Shown here piece after piece: positions 26,815 to 34,699 of a stretch of DNA of 64,000 bases; positions within the stretch are counted from its first letter, which is position 1; each line of letters starts with the position of its first letter. The position numbers and the translations under genes were made by a program. The stretch comes from Methanoculleus formosensis (lineage in GTDB: Archaea; Halobacteriota; Methanomicrobia; Methanomicrobiales; Methanoculleaceae). Below the pieces are notes generated by a model. It searched no databases, was not told where the DNA came from, and worked only from the letters and a program-made list of their open reading frames with translations. The stretch lies in the NCBI RefSeq assembly GCF_025384765.1, contig NZ_VHLL01000006.1, forward strand, positions 62,001 through 126,000. Reading direction: 5' to 3'.

Positions 26815-27267
26815 TCATAGATATGTTGAACTGGAGACCCCGTTTGGGGTGACGACCTGGACCCATGTGGGGTCCGGGGCCGCGAACTCGACGGCGAGGG
26901 TGAGGGTCTCGCCGGGGTCGAGCCCGCCGGGATGGATCTCGTCCGGGGTTATGCCCTCGTTGCTCCAGTTCCCGTAGGGGATGTAGACCGGGACCCCCCC
27001 GCTCTGGAGGTAGACGTCGACTGACGGGATATCGAAGATAGGCTCGCTCCCGGTGTTCTTGACCTCGACCCTGAGGGTCTGGTCGGCGATCGTCGTGTTC
27101 TGGATTGCGATCGCCGTCCGCATGCGGGTCTCCTGGTTGGCGGCGAGGTTGCTCTGCGCTTCGACCATCACCTCGGTGGTGGCGAGGGTGCCGCCGATCA
27201 GGACGTAGGCGGTGGCGACCAGGAGGAGGATGCCGACTCCGGATGCAATGAGGGGTCCCGCGCTCAT
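26815..27267 (-). CDS. arlF: archaellum stator protein ArlF
   Basis: A 150 aa protein with an N-terminal membrane helix (SGVGILLLVATAYVLIG) and a beta-sandwich outer domain with LRVEVKNTGSEPI and GGLDPGETLTLAVEF, related to the archaellin fold. ArlF binds the S-layer and with ArlG forms the periplasmic stator. It overlaps arlG by four bases (ATGA). The assignment between F and G follows the resemblance of the neighbour to ArlG. Confidence 0.85.
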   Translation of the reverse strand: MSAGPLIASGVGILLLVATAYVLIGGTLATTEVMVEAQSNLAANQETRMRTAIAIQNTTIADQTLRVEVKNTGSEPIFDIPSVDVYLQSGGVPVYIPYGNWSNEGITPDEIHPGGLDPGETLTLAVEFAAPDPTWVQVVTPNGVSSSTYL

Positions 27268-27788
27268 GGTTGACCACTCGCGGTGAAGGTGGTCGACCGG
27301 GTAAGGCCCGAGGGGAGGACGAACTGGAAGTAGACGACTTCTCCTCGCGCCGGAATTTTATTGGTCATTGCTTCGATATAGAGGGTCTCGCCGGGGTCCC
27401 AGTAGTTATTGTCGTTGTCATCCAGGATGCTGTAGGCCCATTCTCCGCTCTGGAGCTTTCCACCCAGGAGTACCTCCGCCCGGTTCAATCGGATGAAGTC
27501 GCCCTGGCCGCCGAGGAAGACGTCTGCGCCCCGTACGCTGGCGCCGGGTATCCGGGATGTACCGATGTTCTTTAACCAGATGTGGGCGATACCGTTCCCT
27601 TCCTTATGGCCTGCATACGTCGTGATGATCTTCACATCGGTGCTCAGCCGTTCGTCCACACTATGGGAGGATGACGAGATCGTGCCCGACAGGGTGTAGA
27701 TGATAGGGAATACTGCGTTAATGAGGACGCCGGCCGATATGATGGCGGCGATAAGGAACATCGCTGTGGTGAAGGTTTCGCTTGACAT
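27264..27788 (-). CDS. arlG: archaellum stator filament protein ArlG
   Basis: A 174 aa protein starting MSSETFTTAMFLIAAIISAG, a membrane helix, followed by SVDERLSTDVKIITTYAGHK, typical of ArlG, and a beta-sandwich domain with IAHIWLKNIGTSRIP. ArlG assembles under ArlF to connect the motor with the S-layer. It starts three bases after the arlD/CE gene. Confidence 0.87.
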   Translation of the reverse strand: MSSETFTTAMFLIAAIISAGVLINAVFPIIYTLSGTISSSSHSVDERLSTDVKIITTYAGHKEGNGIAHIWLKNIGTSRIPGASVRGADVFLGGQGDFIRLNRAEVLLGGKLQSGEWAYSILDDNDNNYWDPGETLYIEAMTNKIPARGEVVYFQFVLPSGLTRSTTFTASGQP

Positions 27789-27791
27789 CCA

Positions 27792-28616
27792 TTATATCCT
27801 GTCCAGCAACTCTATCCAGGCATCACCGGTTTTCCGTTCCTGTGGGGAGGTCTTTTCGCCGTCCAGCCCCCCGTCCCGCCGGGAGAGCATCAGCACCTCG
27901 ATCATGTCCCGGTCGAGCGTGGAGTCGTCGGGGTCGAGGATCCGGTTTAAGATGTAGAGTTCCGAGACGAACTCGTTCGGGCCGATCTCCTGGACGTCTC
28001 GCCGGGTCTCGGGCGCCATCCGCATGATCTCCCCGATCTGGTCGGAGATTTCTTCGGAGATGTAGTCCATCGATCGGTAGGCGTCGATCATGATCGCCAT
28101 GTGCTCGTGCCCGTATCGGGAGCATCCCCGGTGCACCCACTCAAAGAGCCGATGCACTTTCTGGAGTTTGAGTTTTCCCGCGGGTTTTGCCTGCGGGAGA
28201 GCCGCAGTGCGGGTCTCCTGGGGGCGGGCCTCGCCGAGGGAGGGCGAAAAGAGGTCGCCGCCAAGTCCTTCGATCCCGACGGCCGCCGGAGCGCCGAGGT
28301 CGGCAGGTATGCCGTCCAGTTTCGGCACAGCGTCCAGCTTCGGCATGGCGTCCAGTGTCGGCGTCTCATCGTCCGGCTGCTCATCGTCCGCGGCATCATA
28401 GGACGGCATGATCCGGTTTCCGGCGTAAGATACGCCGACGCTGGTGAACGGGTTGTCCAGTTCGTTCATCCGCTCGCGGAGATCGATGAGCAGCCGCTTG
28501 ATCGAGGTCTTGACGAAGTCCAGCTCCTTCTCGAGGGTGTCGAGACGGGCCTCCGGGTCCTCCGAGGACGCACCGGAGAGTATTTTATCGATTTGAGCCT
28601 GGTCTACCCCCACCAT
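27792..28616 (-). CDS. archaellum motor-complex protein, ArlD/ArlCE family
   Basis: A 274 aa cytosolic protein of the FlaC/D/E family, which forms the sheath-like ring that receives CheF-CheY signals in Euryarchaeota. The N-terminus has a coiled coil (ARLDTLEKELDFVKTSIKRL), then a Pro/Lys/Leu linker with repeated PKLDAVPKLDG units, then the conserved FlaD/E domain (FEWVHRGCSRYGHEHMAIMI and FVSELYILNRILD). Only one such gene is present, so the fused form probably covers the C, D and E roles. It is the first gene of the arl operon and its ATG is nearly leaderless. Confidence 0.85.
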   Translation of the reverse strand: MVGVDQAQIDKILSGASSEDPEARLDTLEKELDFVKTSIKRLLIDLRERMNELDNPFTSVGVSYAGNRIMPSYDAADDEQPDDETPTLDAMPKLDAVPKLDGIPADLGAPAAVGIEGLGGDLFSPSLGEARPQETRTAALPQAKPAGKLKLQKVHRLFEWVHRGCSRYGHEHMAIMIDAYRSMDYISEEISDQIGEIMRMAPETRRDVQEIGPNEFVSELYILNRILDPDDSTLDRDMIEVLMLSRRDGGLDGEKTSPQERKTGDAWIELLDRI

Positions 28617-28639
28617 AATATTGAATTATATTTGTGTCA

Positions 28640-28655
28640 TAGTTAATAAAAGTTG
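28640..28655 (-). promoter_or_regulatory. box A promoter of the arl operon
   Basis: The minus strand reads AACTTTTATTAACTATG. The box A centre is about 32 bases before ATG 28616, so the transcript would have a leader of under 10 bases and no ribosome binding site, unlike the archaellin genes upstream. Confidence 0.6.
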
Positions 28656-28659
28656 CTCA

Positions 28660-29084
28660 TGTTGATATTTGTTTTCCGGTCGCCTTAGTGCCTTCTAGGC
28701 ATAATGGGGGATTTTTTTTGGGATACGGTTCGTTGAGGCATCTGATCGCGGCCGGTGGGTGTGGTACCCGGGGCGGCAGCAGCGTCTTGCACCGCGCTCT
28801 GATCGGTTGTAACCGGTGATTCCCCTTTCAACGATGGGCCCGCAGGCGATCGTCCCGCCCCTCGGGTATGAGTATATGGCTGCTTGCAAGTGACCTCGTA
28901 TAAATCAGAGTGCGACACCCGGCAGGCTCGGTTGGAGAGCGAGGTTGTGTTGATAGTCAGTAGAGTTCGATTTGCAGCAGGCTGTATCTGGTGCGCCATC
29001 TGAAACCCCTTTTATCGGAGGGGTATTACCTGTCTCCGATGGAAACGAGCAATTGCACTGGTTTGGTCGACCTCAAACGGCTCG
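28660..29084. other. gap between archaellins and arl operon; no gene seen
   Basis: About 425 bases without a convincing gene. A 104-codon frame on the minus strand (28685-28999) has a composition unlike the neighbouring proteins and no ribosome binding site. An eight-T run with a small TGCC/GGCA hairpin lies at 28691-28720 on the plus strand, and a TATA-like CGTATAAATCAG lies near 28890, so a short RNA gene cannot be excluded. Confidence 0.4.
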
Positions 29085-29085
29085 A

Positions 29086-29100
29086 CGCTAAAAAAAAAGG
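29086..29100 (-). terminator. T-run terminator after the archaellin genes
   Basis: On the minus strand CCTTTTTTTTTAGCG follows immediately after the stop of the second archaellin, separating the abundant archaellin message from the arl operon. Confidence 0.65.
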
Positions 29101-29682
29101 TTAGAGGAGTATGTTAATCTTGTTGATTGCAGGGGGGACCGTCCTCTTGATCGGGTAAACGGCACCGGCAGCCGGCTGCAGGTTTACAGAGAACTGCTGG
29201 TTCGGGGCGGGGTCCTCGACATGTATACCCAGCACAAACTGCTCGCCCGGCTCAAGGAGCGTGTTGGCGGTCACGTTGTTGTAGAACTCAAGAATAGTCC
29301 AATTGTCTTTAATCTTGAGGTTTTCCTCGGTTTCACCTGCTGTATACGTCATCTCCTGGCGGTGGTTCTCATCGATGTAGACGACCACCATCTGGGTCAC
29401 ATCGATGGGAGTACCTCCGGCCGTGTTTGCGACTGCAAACTTGATGAACCCAAGGCCACCATCGGTTGTGGTGTTGTTCACGCCATAGACATTGCCGACG
29501 ATCTCGATGCTGGAACTTGCCTGGCTCACGCCGGTGTGGACGACCTCCTGGCTCTTCTGGGTGGTGAAGAAGCCGGCGCCGAGTATAACGTACGAGAAGA
29601 CCGCGGCCACGACGATGAACGCGATCAGGACGATCGCCGCCTCAAGACCGGTGAATGCGTTTTCGTTAAAGTTCTTTCTCAT
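29101..29682 (-). CDS. arlB2: archaellin, second copy
   Basis: Major filament protein precursor of 193 aa. It has a short basic leader (MRKNFNENA), then FTGLEAAIVLIAFIVVAAVF, the helix that packs in the filament core, and a Thr/Asn-rich beta-sandwich. NxS/T sequons such as NNTT and NVT are candidate glycosylation sites. ATG 29682 is preceded by GAGGTGAC; the longer frame upstream overlaps the first archaellin gene and is not used. The N-terminal 55 residues are almost identical to the first copy, the remainder diverged. Confidence 0.93.
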   Translation of the reverse strand: MRKNFNENAFTGLEAAIVLIAFIVVAAVFSYVILGAGFFTTQKSQEVVHTGVSQASSSIEIVGNVYGVNNTTTDGGLGFIKFAVANTAGGTPIDVTQMVVVYIDENHRQEMTYTAGETEENLKIKDNWTILEFYNNVTANTLLEPGEQFVLGIHVEDPAPNQQFSVNLQPAAGAVYPIKRTVPPAINKINILL

Positions 29683-29692
29683 TCTCGTCACC

Positions 29693-30265
29693 TCAGTAGA
29701 CCTCATAGAACTTAGTCGCTGCCAGATCCGGAGGAGCCACACGAGATACCGGGTAGGAAGCACCGATATCCGGCTTCACTTCGACGGTGAACCTCTCGTT
29801 CGCGCTGATGGCTATGTAGTCTCCAACGGGCACATCAACACGCACCGTTTCAAACTTCTCCAGAAGTTGGTTTGCTGGTGTCGCGCTGTTGAACCAGGTC
29901 AGTGTGACGTTGTTATCTGCAGTGCCATAGTCATACGTTTTCAGGTTGTCTTTCGTCGAGACGGTATACGTGACCTTCTTCATGTCGACCGGAGCTCCAC
30001 CCGCTGCAAGCTGCAGGTAGAACGACACGTTATACACCTTGCCTGCAGTGTCGTTCGTCTCGAGTATCACCGGTCCTGATACTTCCATGTTCGAGCTCGC
30101 CTGCGCCACACCGGTGTGCACAACCTCCTGGCTCTTCTGTGTCGTGAAGAAACCGGCGCCGAGCACCACGTACGAGAAGACCGCGGCCACGACGATGAAG
30201 GCGATCAGCACGATCGCGGCCTCAAGGCCGGTGAATGCGTCTTCGTTTCTCATCAATTTGCTCAT
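29693..30265 (-). CDS. arlB1: archaellin, first copy
   Basis: Archaellin precursor of 190 aa with leader MSKLMRNEDA and FTGLEAAIVLIAFIVVAAVF. It carries sequons NDT, NVS and NVT. ATG 30265 follows a strong AGGAGG site. It is the promoter-proximal gene of a two-gene archaellin unit, ten bases before the second copy. It is likely processed by the archaellin peptidase, which is not encoded here. Confidence 0.94.
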   Translation of the reverse strand: MSKLMRNEDAFTGLEAAIVLIAFIVVAAVFSYVVLGAGFFTTQKSQEVVHTGVAQASSNMEVSGPVILETNDTAGKVYNVSFYLQLAAGGAPVDMKKVTYTVSTKDNLKTYDYGTADNNVTLTWFNSATPANQLLEKFETVRVDVPVGDYIAISANERFTVEVKPDIGASYPVSRVAPPDLAATKFYEVY

Positions 30266-30345
30266 GTATCGTTTCCTCCTGTTACCGGAGTCCGAATGAG
30301 CGCCTCATCCGGATCAATGCGGTTCTTTTGAGTATATGCGCAAAC

Positions 30346-30362
30346 CTGTATAAAAAGTTATT
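30346..30362 (-). promoter_or_regulatory. box A promoter of the archaellin genes
   Basis: The minus strand reads TAACTTTTTATACAGG, a strong box A about 85 bases before the arlB1 ATG, leaving a leader of roughly 60 bases with AGGAGG. Strong promoter and ribosome site fit the high demand for filament subunit. Confidence 0.6.
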
Positions 30363-30624
30363 CAAAACGCCGGGGATTTGAAAATAGCCGGTTTTGATAA
30401 CGAATACGGATAAAATCCCTTTTATCGCCCAGCGCCGGCCTCAGGCAAGTATTTGTAGCAGGCGGTACAACGATACCTGTACTGAAAAACCTCGTGATCG
30501 GGCGACCCATTCAGGAAACAACGTTTCATTACGGGAAATAATCAGCATCTTTCCCGGTGCCGGGGACGGATGGGGGTTCGGCCGCACAGGTTCGTCTCAA
30601 CCGAAGGGGAGGAATGAACGGGAT

Positions 30625-31296
30625 ATGACGAAGAAACAGGATTTCATCTACGTCGTTCTGGGAATCGCGGTCGTCCTCGTGATAGCCCTCGTCGTCAAGC
30701 CGGCGGCGACCGGCGAGCTGCCGGGGTTATGGGGGGCCGGGGAGCCGGAGCCGACGATAACCCCGGCATGGACGCCCACGATCCCCCCTGCGACCGCGGC
30801 GCCGACGCCGACCCCGGTGCCCACCTGGGATGGGAAGCCCAGGCCGCTCGGGTTCGTCGACCCGGGTACCTACCAGATCCCGGCAGGGGAGAGCAGCCCG
30901 AACATGACCGCCTTTCCTCCGGAGACCGCGTCAGGCGTCGCCCGATGGGTGACCTACGCGACGATCGACGGCCAGTGGTCGGGGACGACCGGGATCGTCC
31001 GGGTCCCGTTCCCGATCTGGCGGCTCGACTACTCGGATATCGCGACCTCAAACGACGAGATCCCGCTCTTCAACTGCCAGGTCATGGACGCCGAAGACCC
31101 GAACCGGTTCGTCCGGGTCTTCACCCTCAACTTCCGCGACTTCGTCGCCATGAAGGACAAGTCCGATCTCAAGAAGGAGCAGTGGGTGAGCACCTTCTAC
31201 GAGGGCTACCACGACTATTACTTCGTCATCAACGCCCGGTGCATCGACTCCTACAGCCTGAAGATCCAGGTGCCGGAGACGTATGTAGGTGCATGA
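30625..31296 (+). CDS. membrane-anchored extracellular protein, unknown function
   Basis: A 223 aa protein with an N-terminal membrane helix (DFIYVVLGIAVVLVIALVV), then a Pro/Thr linker typical of methanogen surface proteins (ATAAPTPTPVPTW), and a globular domain of about 150 residues with several Trp, Tyr and Phe residues (WRLDYSDIATSND, FYEGYHDYYFVINA). I do not recognise the domain. GGAGG lies 12 bases upstream of ATG 30625. It is divergent from the archaellins; upstream codons in the same frame run through promoter sequence and are rejected. Confidence 0.75.
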   Translation: MTKKQDFIYVVLGIAVVLVIALVVKPAATGELPGLWGAGEPEPTITPAWTPTIPPATAAPTPTPVPTWDGKPRPLGFVDPGTYQIPAGESSPNMTAFPPETASGVARWVTYATIDGQWSGTTGIVRVPFPIWRLDYSDIATSNDEIPLFNCQVMDAEDPNRFVRVFTLNFRDFVAMKDKSDLKKEQWVSTFYEGYHDYYFVINARCIDSYSLKIQVPETYVGA

Positions 31297-31432
31297 TGAG
31301 GTTGATGCACATCTCTCTTCATGACAGGGACGGTGCAACCGGCGGCGGCCATCAGGCAGAAACCTTCTGGTATGAACCGGGCTGAGCGTCTCCTCCTGAA
31401 CCGGATCCGGTTCCTCACGAACTGTACCTATC

Positions 31433-33220
31433 CTACCCGATCAGAAAGAGGACGGCAAAGTAGATGATGAGGAAGAGCGTGACGAGCAGGAGCCCGTATC
31501 CGGTACCCCACATCCGTGCGGGGTTCCCGGGATACTCGTCTCTCGTCCGCATGAGGTCCTCCTCAAGGGAGGCCGCCCGGGCGCGAGGGAGGGCGGCCCG
31601 CGCCACCGGCAGCAGGGCGGTCCCCGCGAGGATCGTTGTTGCCATGACCGGGTCCTGAACGAACCAGCCGAGTCTCGCGATCACGCTCCGCCGGGCGGCG
31701 GCGAGCGCATCGGAGACCCGGTTCACCGCCGTCGTGGAGAACCCGAGGAGCCCCCTGCCGCCCAGCCGGTAGACCTCCATCAGGTCCGGGACGGACTTCT
31801 CCTTCGGTTTGAAGAGATTCCACCCGAGCAGGAGGATCACGGCCGCGACGACGACGATCCCGCCGGTCTCGATGAGGTGGCCTGCGGTGAACGGATGGTA
31901 GTCGACGGGGATGGGGAGGATCGCAAAGAGCAGGCCCGGATACACCCCGAAGAGGATGCAGCAGAACGCGGTCGCGACCATCGCGATCAGCATGGGAAGC
32001 GGCGCCTCTCTGGCCTCGATCTCGTTGTTCTTCTTGAAGAAGACGTAATACGTCAGTTTGACAAACGAAAGAAGCGTTCCTACCGCACCCAGGGTCAGGA
32101 GAAGCCCAAGGCCGGTCATCTGCATCGACGCGGCCGCATCGATCACCATGCCTTTACTGATGTAGCCGTTGAACCCGGGGATTCCCGAGATGGACGCCGC
32201 GGCGATGACACAGGCGATCATGGTCACCGGCATCCTGCGTGCGAGCCCCCCGAGCTCGGTGAGGTTGTGCCTGCCGGTCGTGTAGATGACCGCGCCCATG
32301 CACATGAAGAGGAGCCCTTTGTAGAGGATATGGTTGAAGAGGTGGGCGATGCCGCCGCTGACCCCGAGCGCCGTCCCGATACCGATGCCCACGACCATGT
32401 AGCCGACCTGGCTGACGATGTGGTAGGAGAGGAGCTTCCGGACATCGTTCTGCAGGAGCGCAAGGGAGACGCCGTAGATGACCATCAGCCCGCCCATGTA
32501 CGCGACCGCCTCCGCGCCCGGGAAGGTCCGCGCAAGGAGGTAGATGGCGGCCTTCGTCGTGAAGACACAGAGGATCACGCCTCCTGCGACCGACGACCGG
32601 GGGTATGCATCAGGAAGCCAGACGTGGAGCGGGATGAACGCTGCGTTCACGCCGATCCCGATCAGGAGGAGGATCGAGCTGATGCCGGGTGCGACCTCTC
32701 CGACGGCCATGCTCCCGGTCGCTGCCACCTGCAGCGCGATGCCGCCGAGGAGGCAGCCTCCACCGAAGATATGGAGCAGGATGTAGCGCATGCCGGCGCC
32801 CCGGGAATCCTCCCGCCCCCCATACCAGATGAGCGCGACCGAGGTGACAGCAAGCGCCTCCCAAAAGATATAGAGCGAGAGGAAATCCCCTGCAAAGACG
32901 ATCCCGAGTCCGCTCCCGATCTGGATGAGTGCGGCGATATGGTGGCCCGTCCGCTCTTCACGCATCCCATAGACGATGGCGATGACCCCGATGAAGGCGA
33001 AGATGTAGCCGACGATGAGGCTCAAGGAGTCGACGTGCAGGAGCGCAAGGTCATACCCGAGGAAGGGGACGGTGAACGTGGACCCGGGGGTCAGCACGAG
33101 CGTCGCGGCCAGTGTGGCGACGCTGACCGCGAGCAGGTACGCCTTCCGGACCTTCCCCGAGAGGAGGGGCACCAGGAGGGCGCCCACGATCGGTATGAGC
33201 GCCGGCGGGATCTCGATCAT
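31433..33220 (-). CDS. proton-conducting membrane transporter, MrpD/NuoL-like (third antiporter subunit)
   Basis: A 595 aa polytopic protein of the Mrp/complex I antiporter family with about 15 membrane segments. The family core is seen in FLSLYIFWEALAVTS, PLHVWLPDAYPRSSVAG, LLSYHIVSQVGYMVVG and HLFNHILYKGLLFM. A longer C-terminal part follows, with a further membrane helix at the very end (YGLLLVTLFLIIYFAVLFL). It ends the Mrp operon and its ATG overlaps the preceding stop (ATGA). Confidence 0.85.
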   Translation of the reverse strand: MIEIPPALIPIVGALLVPLLSGKVRKAYLLAVSVATLAATLVLTPGSTFTVPFLGYDLALLHVDSLSLIVGYIFAFIGVIAIVYGMREERTGHHIAALIQIGSGLGIVFAGDFLSLYIFWEALAVTSVALIWYGGREDSRGAGMRYILLHIFGGGCLLGGIALQVAATGSMAVGEVAPGISSILLLIGIGVNAAFIPLHVWLPDAYPRSSVAGGVILCVFTTKAAIYLLARTFPGAEAVAYMGGLMVIYGVSLALLQNDVRKLLSYHIVSQVGYMVVGIGIGTALGVSGGIAHLFNHILYKGLLFMCMGAVIYTTGRHNLTELGGLARRMPVTMIACVIAAASISGIPGFNGYISKGMVIDAAASMQMTGLGLLLTLGAVGTLLSFVKLTYYVFFKKNNEIEAREAPLPMLIAMVATAFCCILFGVYPGLLFAILPIPVDYHPFTAGHLIETGGIVVVAAVILLLGWNLFKPKEKSVPDLMEVYRLGGRGLLGFSTTAVNRVSDALAAARRSVIARLGWFVQDPVMATTILAGTALLPVARAALPRARAASLEEDLMRTRDEYPGNPARMWGTGYGLLLVTLFLIIYFAVLFLIG

Positions 33221-34698
33221 GGCAGGACCCCCGTAAGTTCCCCGATCGCGACCTCGACGAGCCGCAGGAACGCCACGTCGGGGGCGAGGAAGAGGAGGAC
33301 CGAGCCGACAGCGGTGATCGCGAGCGGGACGAGCATGGAGAGCGGGGCCTCCCGCACGCCCTCTCTCCCGCTCTCCGGCTCTTCAAAGAACGCGGTGTGG
33401 ATGATCGGGAAGAAGTAGAGAATGTTGAGGACGGAGCTCGTGATGAGCACCAGGAAGGCGGCCAGGTTGTGGGCCTGCATGGCGCCGAGGACGAGGTACC
33501 ATTTGCTGATGATCCCGCAGACCGGGGGAAGACTGCAGATCCCGATCGCTCCGATCGAGAACATCAACATCGTCACCGGCATCCGTCTTCCGATCCCTTT
33601 CATATCGCTGACATACTCCACTCCCGCGGCGACGATCAGCGCTCCCGCACAGAAGAAGAGCGTAATCTTCATGAACGCATGGAACGGGACATGGAGCATC
33701 GCTCCGGTGATGCCCATCGGGGTCAGGAGCGCGACGCCGAGCAGAATGTAGGAGAGCTGGCTCACCGTCGAGTAGGCGAGACGCTGTTTCAGGTTGTCCT
33801 GCTGGAGCGCAAGGAGCGATCCGGTGATGATGGTTGCCCCGGCGATGACGGCAAGGAGCGTGCCCATCCCGATCTCCGCCGTCAGTTCAATGCCGTAGAC
33901 GTAGCAGACCACCCGGACGATCCCGAAGACCCCCGCCTTCACCACGGCGACGGCGTGCAGCAGGGCGCTGACCGGCGCCGGCGCCACCATCGCGGAAGGG
34001 AGCCAGCCGTGCAGCGGCATCCACGCCGCTTTTGCAAACCCTATGAGGAAGGTGACGAAGAGGATCTGCTGCAGGATCACCGGCCCGGTGCCGGCGAGGA
34101 TCCCGCCGGGCTGAAAGTCGGTCGTGCCGGTGAGGAAGTAGGTCAGTATCACCGAGAAGAGGAAGAAGACCCCGGCGGTGATGAGGTACGCCAGGTACTT
34201 CCTTCCCGCCTTTCTCGCTTCCTCCGTCTCCGTATGGGCGACGAGGGGGTAGGTGGAGATCGTCAGGATCTCGTAGAAGATGAACATCGTCACGAGGTTC
34301 GCCGAGAACGCGATCCCGAGCGCCGCTGCAATCGCGACGGCGAAGCTGAAGAAGTAGCGCGTCAACGCGTGCTCTCGAAGTGCTCGCATGTAGCCGATGG
34401 AGTAGATCGACGTGACGATCCAGAGCCCCGAGGCCACCAGGGCAAATATCATGCCGAACGCGTCCACCCGGAAGGCCATATCGAGCCCGGGCAGGAGCTC
34501 GATGAGCGTGCACGCCACCCGGTCTCCGGCAAGGACCTGCGGGAGGAGGGAGAGGACAATGAGGAAGTTGGCGGCGGCCGCGAGGATGGTCCAGCCTTCC
34601 CGGATCTTCTCGTGCCGGCGGGAGAGCAGGATCAGGACTGCGGCGGCGAGCGGCACCAGCACGGCGCAGGCCGGGACGATGGAGTGGATGGTAGCCAC
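33217..34698 (-). CDS. Mrp antiporter large subunit, MrpA N-terminal-like
   Basis: A 493 aa polytopic subunit. The motif HGWLPSAMVAPAPVSALLH, then AVVKAGVFGIVR, is closer to MrpA than to MrpD proteins, but the MrpA C-terminal extension is absent and appears as separate small genes upstream in the operon. Other core motifs are LAYSTVSQLSYILLG and FHAFMKITLFFCAGAL. GTG 34698 is preceded by GGAGGTG and lies just after the preceding stop. Confidence 0.85.
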   Translation of the reverse strand: MATIHSIVPACAVLVPLAAAVLILLSRRHEKIREGWTILAAAANFLIVLSLLPQVLAGDRVACTLIELLPGLDMAFRVDAFGMIFALVASGLWIVTSIYSIGYMRALREHALTRYFFSFAVAIAAALGIAFSANLVTMFIFYEILTISTYPLVAHTETEEARKAGRKYLAYLITAGVFFLFSVILTYFLTGTTDFQPGGILAGTGPVILQQILFVTFLIGFAKAAWMPLHGWLPSAMVAPAPVSALLHAVAVVKAGVFGIVRVVCYVYGIELTAEIGMGTLLAVIAGATIITGSLLALQQDNLKQRLAYSTVSQLSYILLGVALLTPMGITGAMLHVPFHAFMKITLFFCAGALIVAAGVEYVSDMKGIGRRMPVTMLMFSIGAIGICSLPPVCGIISKWYLVLGAMQAHNLAAFLVLITSSVLNILYFFPIIHTAFFEEPESGREGVREAPLSMLVPLAITAVGSVLLFLAPDVAFLRLVEVAIGELTGVLP

Positions 34699-34699
34699 G

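Noticed and set aside
28685-28999. 104-codon frame between the archaellins and the arl operon
   Set aside because: Composition unlike a protein, no ribosome binding site, no recognisable motif; left as an unexplained gap.
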